Assembly: GCA_022793555.1 (NCBI GenBank)
Contig: JAAWDB010000106.1
Location: 1-7,241 of the forward strand
From: Bacilli bacterium
GTDB taxonomy: Bacteria; Bacillota_I; Bacilli_A; RF39; UBA660
Direction of reading: 5' to 3'
DNA length: 7,241 nt
Made by a program: the position numbers and the translations under genes. Below are positions 1 through 5,261 of this stretch, piece after piece; the stretch's first letter is position 1, and each line of letters opens with the position of its first letter. The notes beneath the pieces are model-generated. The model saw only the letters and a list, made by a program, of their open reading frames with translations. It was not told the DNA's origin and did not search any database.

Positions 1-16
1 AAGATCACCAGTTATT

Positions 17-25
17 ATTATACCA
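17..25 (-). promoter_or_regulatory. Extended -10 promoter firing off the left edge
   Basis: On the minus strand this reads TGG-TATAAT, a perfect -10 hexamer with the TGn extension. No good -35 is seen 17 bases upstream; the sequence there is a T-run. It lies just beyond the leftward terminator at 38-73, so it would start a new transcript for a gene outside the window. The same TGn-TATAAT arrangement occurs at the other leftward promoters in this window. Confidence 0.45.
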
Positions 26-37
26 TATTTTTTTCAA

Positions 38-73
38 TAAAAAACATAGACGTTCATTTTTACTAGCCTATGT
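38..73 (-). terminator. Likely intrinsic terminator, leftward
   Basis: On the minus strand ACATAGGC and GTCTATGT form an 8-bp stem with one G-T wobble and a 14-base loop. Six T residues follow directly. The stem is AT-rich and of modest strength, which is usual in such a genome. It lies downstream of the 3164-315 operon and of the gene remnant at 172-306, and would end leftward transcription from them before the promoter at 17-25. Confidence 0.5.
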
Positions 74-115
74 AATAAATTCATGTATTTATCCCGAAGG
101 ACAGGAATTTGATTG

Positions 116-166
116 CTATGATATTAATAATTTATTGTTGATAATTTTTATTTTTTTATATCATAG
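116..166. repeat. Inverted repeat, 9-bp perfect arms
   Basis: CTATGATAT at 116-124 and ATATCATAG at 158-166 are exact inverted copies separated by 33 very AT-rich bases. The arms could form a weak hairpin or mark the remnant ends of an inserted element. No T-run follows on the minus strand, so it does not look like a terminator. It sits between the remnant's stop codon and the terminator at 38-73. Chance is possible in sequence this AT-rich. Confidence 0.35.
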
Positions 167-171
167 TGTAC

Positions 172-306
172 TTAGACGCGAAAACTATCATTACCCCAAC
201 CATTACCATAGCCATTATTGAAATTAAACACACCAGCACCTGTGCCATTTGTAATAGCTCCACCACGATTGAACCAAGGATTCCAGTGAGTGACAAACCA
301 GTATAA
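172..306 (-). pseudogene. C-terminal remnant of a Gly/Asn/Trp-rich CLec/FGE-like protein
   Basis: This is a 44-codon open stretch ending in TAA, with an in-frame TGA directly upstream (307-309) and no good start codon. Its translation has a Trp/Phe-rich start (HWNPWFNRGG), then GAGVFNFNNG, a GYGNGWGND segment, and ends SFRV. The order 'PWF-RGG ... GVF-F-N-G ... SFRV' at the extreme C-terminus is typical of the last strands of C-type-lectin/formylglycine-enzyme-like folds. These are found in surface, pilin-like and phage-related proteins of Bacillota, and also in diversity-generating retroelement targets. That family assignment is from memory and motif only. The N-terminal part is absent: the PLP enzyme gene ends nine bases away. 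It could be a decayed gene end, a 3' scrap left by recombination, or a silent donor cassette. Its bases are richer in G and C than the AT-rich stretch that follows it. Confidence 0.5.
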
Positions 307-314
307 TCAAATCC

Positions 315-1556
315 CTAACTATTCTTTTTTGTTAGTAAATATTCAATTGCTTTTAATACATTGATTTTCCCATATTCATAAGTTAATGCTCCTTGTTGAT
401 AAGCAATATAAGGTTCTCTTAAGGGGCCATCACAGGATAACTCAATGGAAGAACCTTGGATAAACGTTCCAGCTGCCATAATTACTTGATCATCGTATCC
501 TGGCATATCATCAGGAATGGGAAGTGAATGAGCATCTATGGGAGATCCTGATTGAATTCCTTGACAGTAGTAAATTAAATCCTCTTTGTTATGAAAAATA
601 ATATTTTGAACAATATCGGCTCGTTGATCATTATACTTAGGCTCAACATCAAAACCTAACTCTTCTAATAATGCACTGGTTAAAACTGCAGTCTTTAAGG
701 CACTTTTAACAACTGATGGAGCAAAGTAAATTCCTTTTAAGAAATCTCGATTAATTCCAAGAGAAGGTCCTACTTTTTTACCTTCACCAGGTAATGTTAG
801 CCGTTCAGCGCATAAATTAATTAAGTCTTTACGTCCAACAATATAGGCACCATTTGGAGACATTCCACCACCCAGGTTTTTGATTAAAGAGCCAGCACAA
901 ATGTCTGCTCCAATCTCAATTGGCTCTTTGGTATCTACAAACTCACAGTAGCAGTTATCAATCATGATTATACTATCTGGACTTATTTCTTTTATTTTTG
1001 GAATTATTTTTTCTAATTTATTAATAGAAATACTTTTTCTCGTAGAATATCCTTTCGACCGTTGAATTTCAATAACTTTTGCTTTATTGTGAGTTAAAAA
1101 AGACAAAATCTCTTCCTCATCAAATTCATTATTTTTTAAAGATATCTCTTGATATTGAACTCCAAAGGCTTTTAAAGAACTAGAATTTTCTTTAATACCA
1201 ATTACTTCGTGCAATGTATCATAAGGAGTTCCAGTAATAGATAATAATAGATCGCCTGGTCTTAGCAAAGCGAATAAAGTCGTGGACAAAGCGTGAGATC
1301 CAGAAATAAATTGATTTCTTACTAAAGCATCTTCAGCTTTAAAAATATTGGCATAAACTTTTTCAATTACGTCTCGTCCAATATCCCCATAACCATATCC
1401 AGTTGTACTATTAAAATGGATTTCAGACACATTATTTTGCCAAAATGCATTCATTACTTTTTGGCTATTTTGTTCACAAATATAATCAATATTATTATAT
1501 ATATCTTTTAACTTTGGTTCAATTAGGCTATAAGTTTCATTTATTTTTTGATGCAT
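315..1556 (-). CDS. ynbB: YnbB-type PLP enzyme, methionine gamma-lyase / aluminium resistance family
   Basis: A fold-type I, PLP-dependent enzyme of 413 residues, the normal full length for the family annotated as 'methionine gamma-lyase family' or 'aluminium resistance protein' (COG4100, B. subtilis YnbB). Visible landmarks are TTGYGYGD at 51-58, the phosphate-binding SGSHA at 85-89, Asp200 in IIMIDNCYCEF (expected to contact the pyridine nitrogen), and AGSLIKNLGGG at 221-231 with Lys226 as the likely Schiff-base lysine. It is presumably cytosolic and acts on a sulfur or related amino acid, but the true substrate of this family is not firmly known. I chose the ATG at 1556 because AGGTGA lies five bases upstream. 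A GTG at 1565 would add three residues but has only a weak site. The gene overlaps the end of the preceding unknown gene by 20 bases, so translation is probably coupled. It is the last gene of the three-gene operon. The family call is strong; the role in this operon is open. Confidence 0.9.
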   Translation of the reverse strand: MHQKINETYSLIEPKLKDIYNNIDYICEQNSQKVMNAFWQNNVSEIHFNSTTGYGYGDIGRDVIEKVYANIFKAEDALVRNQFISGSHALSTTLFALLRPGDLLLSITGTPYDTLHEVIGIKENSSSLKAFGVQYQEISLKNNEFDEEEILSFLTHNKAKVIEIQRSKGYSTRKSISINKLEKIIPKIKEISPDSIIMIDNCYCEFVDTKEPIEIGADICAGSLIKNLGGGMSPNGAYIVGRKDLINLCAERLTLPGEGKKVGPSLGINRDFLKGIYFAPSVVKSALKTAVLTSALLEELGFDVEPKYNDQRADIVQNIIFHNKEDLIYYCQGIQSGSPIDAHSLPIPDDMPGYDDQVIMAAGTFIQGSSIELSCDGPLREPYIAYQQGALTYEYGKINVLKAIEYLLTKKNS

Positions 1557-2427
1557 GTATTTCACCTACATTTCTTTGTTTGATATTTCCCAGAAGAGAT
1601 TTTATTTTTATTTCGTTTATAATGGAATCTAGAGCAAATACTTGATGTTCTGGATCGCTAACAAATTCTTTAATTTGGTAATCTTGCTCCATTCTTCTTA
1701 TTGAACAAGCATTAATATTATTAATGCCTTCAATTTCTCTTTGCAATTTATTATTTACCCAATATAATTGGCGAGGAGTGATAATTTCTGGGATATGCAA
1801 TACAGCTATTTTATCCAAATCATCAATTTGCAAAGATAAGTGACCTAGCATGCTTAAGGCTTGAAGCCAAACATAGCCATTGTAATCGTTTTCTTCTAAA
1901 CCTATATTTTGAAATGTTAATCCTAAATGGTGAAGGTCAGAAAACTCTTTAGCACCCATACCATGTCTATCTTTTCCAATTAATACCCGTTCAAAAACAC
2001 CATGTTTAATACTGTATTCATTAGGAATTATAATCACTTTTCTTTGGCTTTTCTCGTTTATCCTAATATAAAATTTTTCAAGGGGTTTATCAGTAAGAAA
2101 GGTTTGAATATTTTCTTTATTTATCAATTGAATGAAAGGACCATATTGGACAAATTTACTTTTTAATGAATATAGCCAATCTACTTGATCATATGACAGT
2201 TTAGTAGGAGAATATACATTTGCTTTAGTATCAAATGTACAAATACAAAAACCATTATCTATTAAATCTTGTAAATCAACAAAATTCAATTTATTTGTGT
2301 TTAAAAATTCTTGTAATGATTGGCGATAAAATTCTCTTGTTTTTTCGGAATTTACTTCTGTTTCTTTTATAAAAGGCTCTATGTTATAATCTTGCAAACG
2401 AGACTTAATCATAATCACTGATTTCAT
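1537..2427 (-). CDS. Unrecognised 296-residue cytosolic protein, middle gene of operon
   Basis: I do not recognise this protein. It has no signal peptide, no clear membrane segment and no nucleotide-binding loop. It reads as a soluble mixed alpha/beta protein: a charged helical N-terminus (about 20-45), a strand-rich part (60-140), then a conserved-looking stretch from about 141 to 200. That stretch contains the His/Asp-rich segment KDRHGMGAKEFSDLHHLG (His155, His166, His167), followed by a Trp/Leu helix around 183-200. The C-terminus is lysine-rich. The start is uncertain. ATG at 2439 touches GGAGG with no spacer and is unlikely. ATG at 2427 overlaps the upstream TAA as TAATG, and I chose it as a translational-coupling start, 12 bases from GGAGG. 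The gene overlaps the SDR gene by one base and the PLP gene by 20, so the three products are probably made together. A metal site or small-molecule enzyme is conceivable from the His-rich segment, but that is only inference. Confidence 0.85.
   Translation of the reverse strand: MKSVIMIKSRLQDYNIEPFIKETEVNSEKTREFYRQSLQEFLNTNKLNFVDLQDLIDNGFCICTFDTKANVYSPTKLSYDQVDWLYSLKSKFVQYGPFIQLINKENIQTFLTDKPLEKFYIRINEKSQRKVIIIPNEYSIKHGVFERVLIGKDRHGMGAKEFSDLHHLGLTFQNIGLEENDYNGYVWLQALSMLGHLSLQIDDLDKIAVLHIPEIITPRQLYWVNNKLQREIEGINNINACSIRRMEQDYQIKEFVSDPEHQVFALDSIINEIKIKSLLGNIKQRNVGEIHASKNK
1562..1567 (-). promoter_or_regulatory. Ribosome binding site setting the PLP enzyme start
   Basis: AGGTGA on the minus strand lies five bases before the ATG at 1556, inside the intergenic overlap and after the GTG at 1565 has already begun. 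It favours ATG 1556 over the GTG as the true start of the PLP enzyme gene. Confidence 0.6.
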
Positions 2428-3164
2428 TATAGATACCATCCTCCATCAACGCGAATCACTTCATTATTAATATACCTTGCATCTTCTGTTGCCAAAAAGT
2501 AAATCACATTGGCAATCTCCTTTGGTTCAGCAAATCGATGAAGTAAAATCTTTTTTTCTTCTTCTTTTCGATATTCTTTGTCTATTTCTTTTACCATATC
2601 AGTATTTGTCCATCCAGGTGCAACAGCATTCACATTAATATATGGAGCAAATTGAACGGCAAGATTGTGAGTTAAGGAAACTAATCCAGCTTTTGATGCA
2701 TCATAATCGGCACTGCATGGATAATAAGTATCTATGGCATTCGTTGATGTTACATTAATGATTTTTCCATGTTTTCTTTCCAACATTTCCATTCCTATTT
2801 TTTTGCTTAACCAAAAAGGGCCAATTAAATTTGTTCGTAAGGTTATTTCAAAATCCTCAAACGTTTTATCTTCCAATAATGAATCACGATCGATACCAGC
2901 GTTATTAACTAAAACATCAACTTGAATGTTTTGCTTTTTTATTTCTTTTAACATATTGTCAATTTCGCTTTGATTTGATATATCGGCTTTCATCGTATAA
3001 GTTTTTATCTGGTATTTTTCTGTTAGCATTTTACTTAATTCAGTTGCTTCCATTTCACTATGATTATAATTTATAATTATATTATATTGATGGCTAGCAA
3101 ATACTTCAGCAGTTGAAGCACCAATTCCTCTACTAGCACCAGTTATTAAAACTGTTCTTGCCAT
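2427..3164 (-). CDS. Short-chain dehydrogenase/reductase, FabG-like
   Basis: A classical SDR of 245 residues, the usual length for 3-oxoacyl-ACP reductase (FabG)-like enzymes. The Rossmann motif TGASRGIG is at 8-15, with Arg12 suggesting NADP(H). NNAG is at 87-90. The catalytic tetrad is visible as Asn112, Ser140, Tyr154 and Lys158 (YDASK). PGW at 183-185 and the C-terminal VDGGWYL complete the fold. It would reduce a keto group or oxidise an alcohol in the cytosol. The substrate cannot be read from sequence, and no fab genes are adjacent, so fatty-acid synthesis is not supported by context. It is the first gene of the operon: an extended -10 promoter and a GAGG site (five bases before the ATG) precede it, and its TAA overlaps the ATG of the next gene. 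A tailoring role in a small pathway with the downstream unknown protein and PLP enzyme is the inference from this layout. Confidence 0.92.
   Translation of the reverse strand: MARTVLITGASRGIGASTAEVFASHQYNIIINYNHSEMEATELSKMLTEKYQIKTYTMKADISNQSEIDNMLKEIKKQNIQVDVLVNNAGIDRDSLLEDKTFEDFEITLRTNLIGPFWLSKKIGMEMLERKHGKIINVTSTNAIDTYYPCSADYDASKAGLVSLTHNLAVQFAPYINVNAVAPGWTNTDMVKEIDKEYRKEEEKKILLHRFAEPKEIANVIYFLATEDARYINNEVIRVDGGWYL
2440..2444 (-). promoter_or_regulatory. GGAGG site at the SDR/unknown gene junction
   Basis: A strong GGAGG sits within the last codons of the SDR gene. It abuts the ATG at 2439 with zero spacing, too close for initiation, and is 12 bases from the ATG at 2427, slightly far. Together with the TAATG stop-start overlap it suggests reinitiation at 2427 by ribosomes finishing the SDR gene. 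Confidence 0.5.
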
Positions 3165-3192
3165 ATATGCCTCTTTTCTTTCCTATATTGTT

Positions 3193-3201
3193 ATTATATC
3201 A
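3193..3201 (-). promoter_or_regulatory. Extended -10 promoter of the SDR operon
   Basis: On the minus strand this reads TGA-TATAAT, a perfect -10 with TGn extension. TTAATG, 18 bases upstream, is a poor -35. Transcription would begin near 3186, about 20 bases before the SDR start codon, giving a short leader without room for a riboswitch. With the hairpin at 3227-3267 just upstream, this makes the SDR, unknown and PLP genes their own transcription unit. Confidence 0.6.
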
Positions 3202-3226
3202 TATCTTCTATTAGTGCATTAACTCC

Positions 3227-3267
3227 AAAAAAATAATATGTTAATAGAAAAAACATATTATTTTTTT
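3227..3267 (-). terminator. Perfect 16-bp hairpin with A/T tracts at the end of the radical SAM gene
   Basis: Arms at 3227-3242 and 3252-3267 are exact inverted copies (seven A, then TAATATGTT, and its complement ending in seven T) around a nine-base loop. The stem has only two G-C pairs, but the flanking A and T tracts give it bidirectional terminator form. It includes the stop codon of the radical SAM gene at 3258-3260. It would end that transcript before the SDR promoter. Being AT-only, it may be leaky, so some readthrough is possible. Confidence 0.6.
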
Positions 3268-4268
3268 AAGTTTCTAACTAAAATATCTGAAGAAAGTGTG
3301 TTATTTCCGCAACTCATTGGGCATCCACCACCACATTGCTCTATTTTATCACAACTTAAGCATTCGGGATGTAAATACTTTTTATTTCTAAAATTTATTA
3401 AAGTTTCAGAGTTTTCCCATATTTCTTCTATTGAATTTACAAAAATGTTTCCTAACAGATTTTCACCTTTATGTTCAGAAACTGCACATCTTACTATATC
3501 GCCATTCATGTCCATTGCTGCTGTACCATATCCCCAGTCACATTTTGCTAAATATCTATGATACTTTTCTGGCACTAAACACAATGGAAAGGCATCTACC
3601 ATTGTGGATTCTATTCCCAAATCTGAATTTATTCGTGCTATTTGTTCAAAAGCTGTTGCTAGCATTTCTTTAATAATTATATATTTTTCATTCCCTGATG
3701 CTTTTCCATATAACCCTATTCTTTGTATCATTACGTAATCCGGAGTTATTCCCTTTTCAACTAATCTGGCAATGATTTCGTATAAACAATTGTAGTTGTA
3801 ATTCATTACATTTAAAACCGCACCAATTTTTTGAGTTGATGTTTTCATTTCGTTATATATTTTTAGTTTTTGAACCAAATTTTGATAAGAATTTGATGTT
3901 TGATTAAAAGCGTTATGTTCTTCAGGCGTTGATGCATGAAAAGTTCCTTCTAAGGAATAAACATAAGGAGCTATCTTTTCAATACTACTATTTTTATAAT
4001 TATGTGTATTTGATAGAATTGAAACTTGAATTCCTAAGTTGTATAAATGTTCTACTAGTTCTTGAATTTTGGAATGTTCTGCTGGATCCCCTCCAACTAA
4101 ACAAACTTCCTCAACACCAGCTTTTTTTAGCTTAGTTCCAATTTTCTTCAATATTTCGATATTACCTTCGCATTTTATTTGTCCCTCTTGAACATAATAA
4201 CACATTGGACAGTTGCCTGAACATTCATTTGTAATATGTAACGCTACATATTTTAACGGATAAGTCAT
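3258..4268 (-). CDS. Radical SAM enzyme with SPASM domain
   Basis: A 336-residue radical SAM protein. The [4Fe-4S] site that binds S-adenosylmethionine is ECSGNCPMCYY, with Cys16, Cys20 and Cys23 (CX3CX2C). The GGDP motif at 59-62 is the usual 'GGEP'-type SAM contact. The C-terminal SPASM domain is complete: Cys243-X12-Gly-X4-Cys261, then Cys303-X2-Cys306-X5-Cys312-X3-Cys316 and Cys320, the seven cysteines expected for two auxiliary clusters. SPASM enzymes modify peptides (sactipeptide and related maturases, PQQ/mycofactocin-type systems) or act as anaerobic sulfatase maturases. Which applies here is not visible: no RiPP recognition domain is evident at the N-terminus, no precursor peptide gene lies in the flanking gaps, and no sulfatase is in the window. 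I chose ATG 4268 because AAGGGGA lies seven bases upstream. A TTG at 4286 would add six residues but overlaps that site. It has its own promoter and terminator. Confidence 0.93.
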   Translation of the reverse strand: MTYPLKYVALHITNECSGNCPMCYYVQEGQIKCEGNIEILKKIGTKLKKAGVEEVCLVGGDPAEHSKIQELVEHLYNLGIQVSILSNTHNYKNSSIEKIAPYVYSLEGTFHASTPEEHNAFNQTSNSYQNLVQKLKIYNEMKTSTQKIGAVLNVMNYNYNCLYEIIARLVEKGITPDYVMIQRIGLYGKASGNEKYIIIKEMLATAFEQIARINSDLGIESTMVDAFPLCLVPEKYHRYLAKCDWGYGTAAMDMNGDIVRCAVSEHKGENLLGNIFVNSIEEIWENSETLINFRNKKYLHPECLSCDKIEQCGGGCPMSCGNNTLSSDILVRNLKK

Positions 4269-4275
4269 GTTATAA

Positions 4276-4282
4276 TCCCCTT
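4276..4282 (-). promoter_or_regulatory. Ribosome binding site setting the radical SAM start
   Basis: AAGGGGA on the minus strand stands seven bases before the ATG at 4268, ideal spacing. A TTG at 4286 begins upstream of this site and has no site of its own, so the shorter protein is preferred. Confidence 0.65.
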
Positions 4283-4298
4283 TCAAATTTTTTTGGGT

Positions 4299-4327
4299 AT
4301 TATAACATAAATAAATTTAATATTCAA
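4299..4327 (-). promoter_or_regulatory. Sigma-A-type promoter of the radical SAM gene
   Basis: On the minus strand TTGAAT (4322-4327), a 17-base spacer and a perfect TATAAT (4299-4304) with a TGT extension make the best promoter in the window. Transcription should start near 4292, leaving a leader of about 24 bases before the ATG at 4268. That is too short for a riboswitch or attenuator. Confidence 0.72.
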
Positions 4328-4374
4328 AAAAATTAATGTTATTAGATCGATATTTTACTTAAAAAAATCTATCC

Positions 4375-4776
4375 CTAAAACTTAAATACTTTTAGAGCAT
4401 TTCCATCTTTATCATAAATTATAGAATCTGCTTCTGAAATATATAATATTTGAAAATTAGGATTATCTAAGGTGTAACCAGCTTCTTCAGCCCAATCAAA
4501 TTCTTTTAAAATAGCTTTTTTGGCGTTCATGTTTTGACTATCGTCTATCAACTTACAATTTATTCGTATCCAATTATTTCCATCATAAGCAACTATACAC
4601 ACATTATTATTTTTTAAAATTTGTTTGGATACATCTTTTTGTTTATTTGTTAAAACATAAATTTTATTATCAAATAAAACAGGATCTCCAAATGGACGAC
4701 AGCTTGGTTTATCATCTTTTATTGTCGTAACATAGTTAACTTCTAATTTTTTTAAAAACTCAAATGTTTCTATCAT
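4375..4776 (-). CDS. Pyridoxamine 5'-phosphate oxidase-family FMN-binding split-barrel protein
   Basis: A 133-residue single-domain protein of the PNPOx-like FMN-binding split-barrel group, full length for the small members. Visible landmarks are the N-terminal helix MIETFEFLKK, the first strand VNYVTTIKDDKPSCRPFG (14-30), the TNKQKDVSKQI segment (43-53) and the strand NNWIRINCKLI (67-77). It is more like the NimA/general-stress-type small flavoproteins than true PdxH, which is longer and has a different C-terminus. A role in flavin-dependent reduction or cofactor binding is therefore likelier than vitamin B6 synthesis. The start is supported by AAAGGA eight bases upstream. It follows the ArsC-like gene after 59 bases without a convincing promoter or terminator between them, so the two may share a transcript. 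The substrate is unknown. Confidence 0.85.
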   Translation of the reverse strand: MIETFEFLKKLEVNYVTTIKDDKPSCRPFGDPVLFDNKIYVLTNKQKDVSKQILKNNNVCIVAYDGNNWIRINCKLIDDSQNMNAKKAILKEFDWAEEAGYTLDNPNFQILYISEADSIIYDKDGNALKVFKF

Positions 4777-4835
4777 ATTTTTTTCCTTTCTAAATTTTCC
4801 TATATTTTATTTTCTTAGACTATTTTGGCTATCTA

Positions 4836-5183
4836 TTATTTATTTTTGTATATTCCTGGTTTATAACCGATGATTACTTCTTTTTTGGTAATCAATAATG
4901 GTCTTTTTACTAACATACCATTGCTTGCTAATAATTCTATTTGTTGTTTTGCACTAAGGTTAGGTAATTTTTCTTTTAATTTTAATTCTTTATAAACTAG
5001 GCCACTGGTATTAAACAATTTTTTTAGCTCTATATTATTTTGTTCAATCCACATAGTTAACTCTTCAACGGTTGGATTATTTTCTTTGATATCTCTTAAT
5101 TCAACTTGTAACCCTAGTTCTTGAATTTCCTGATAAGCTTTTTTACATGTACTACATTTTGGATACCATAAAAATAAATTCAT
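4836..5183 (-). CDS. ArsC/Spx-fold thiol protein (arsenate reductase family, YusI-like)
   Basis: A 115-residue thioredoxin-fold protein of the ArsC/Spx/YffB group, normal family length. The N-terminus is MNLFLWYPKCSTCKKA with Cys10 and Cys13 forming CXXC. DIKENNPTVEEL (31-42), FNTSGLVYKEL (57-67) and MLVKRPLLI (90-98, Arg94-Pro95) are the other family signatures. The pattern matches YusI-type members rather than the Spx transcription regulator, judged by FNTSG...YKEL and the short C-terminus. Arsenate reduction is not established for this subgroup and no ars genes are nearby, so a general thiol-redox role is the safer reading. The start is supported by AAGGAG seven bases upstream of the ATG. 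It is divergent from the amidotransferase gene across 78 bases. Confidence 0.88.
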   Translation of the reverse strand: MNLFLWYPKCSTCKKAYQEIQELGLQVELRDIKENNPTVEELTMWIEQNNIELKKLFNTSGLVYKELKLKEKLPNLSAKQQIELLASNGMLVKRPLLITKKEVIIGYKPGIYKNK

Positions 5184-5211
5184 TTCACCACTCCTTTAGA
5201 TTTATTATAAC
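5184..5211 (+). promoter_or_regulatory. Possible rightward promoter of the amidotransferase gene
   Basis: TTCACC (5184-5189), a 16-base spacer and TATAAC (5206-5211) form a plausible sigma-A promoter with 4 of 6 and 5 of 6 consensus bases. The -10 overlaps the leftward -10 on the other strand, so only one could be occupied at a time. The leader to the ATG would be about 40 bases. Confidence 0.3.
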
Positions 5212-5212
5212 A
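5204..5212 (-). promoter_or_regulatory. Extended -10 promoter of the ArsC-like gene
   Basis: On the minus strand this reads TGT-TATAAT, a perfect -10 with TGn extension. The -35 region is only an A-rich run. Transcription would start near 5197, about 14 bases before the ATG at 5183 and just upstream of its AAGGAG site, so the leader is very short. Confidence 0.55.
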
Positions 5213-5251
5213 TTTACCTTCTATTTTTTTTATTTTTTCATATTGTTTTTT

Positions 5252-5257
5252 AGGTGA
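5252..5257 (+). promoter_or_regulatory. Ribosome binding site of the amidotransferase gene
   Basis: AGGTGA precedes two consecutive ATG codons. The first (5259) is one base away and the second (5262) four bases away. The second is better placed, so I start the gene at 5262; the difference is one methionine. Confidence 0.5.
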
Positions 5258-5261
5258 AATG

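Noticed and set aside
156..248. Minus-strand 30-residue hydrophobic ORF (starts MAQVLVCLIS), with GGTGGAG nine bases upstream, resembling a small membrane toxin.
   Set aside because: It overlaps the Gly/Asn/Trp remnant in another frame; GGT/AAT/GGC-rich codons read one base over give Val/Met by necessity. The 'RGG...SFRV' frame has recognisable protein order, so this frame is probably a shadow, though the binding site keeps it from being excluded fully.
307..309. In-frame TGA before the remnant, raising the idea of TGA-as-Trp code.
   Set aside because: The unknown gene and the amidotransferase gene both end in TGA at the expected family length, and Trp is TGG inside genes, so the standard bacterial code applies.
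1445..1645. Plus-strand ORF of 66 codons.
   Set aside because: Lies opposite the junction of two well-supported minus-strand genes; no ribosome site or recognisable protein pattern.
2734..2925. Plus-strand ORF of 63 codons.
   Set aside because: Antisense to the catalytic part of the SDR gene, without a ribosome binding site.
3180..3239. A 20-codon minus-strand ORF (MFFLLTYY...) in the gap between the radical SAM and SDR genes, considered as a RiPP precursor.
   Set aside because: It is read through the terminator hairpin, has no ribosome binding site, and lacks a leader/core layout with Cys, Ser/Thr or Gly repeats.
3238..3673. Two plus-strand ORFs (3238-3561 and 3431-3673).
   Set aside because: Antisense to the SPASM domain of the radical SAM gene; Cys/Phe/Leu-rich composition is the expected shadow.
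3929..4135. Plus-strand ORF of 68 codons.
   Set aside because: Antisense to the radical SAM core, no start signal, low-complexity Tyr/Leu composition.
4362..4398. CTAAAA...TTTTAG hairpin at the end of the FMN-protein gene followed by seven T on the minus strand.
   Set aside because: The stem is six A-T-rich pairs and the T-run is displaced by about seven bases, so it does not meet a terminator's form.
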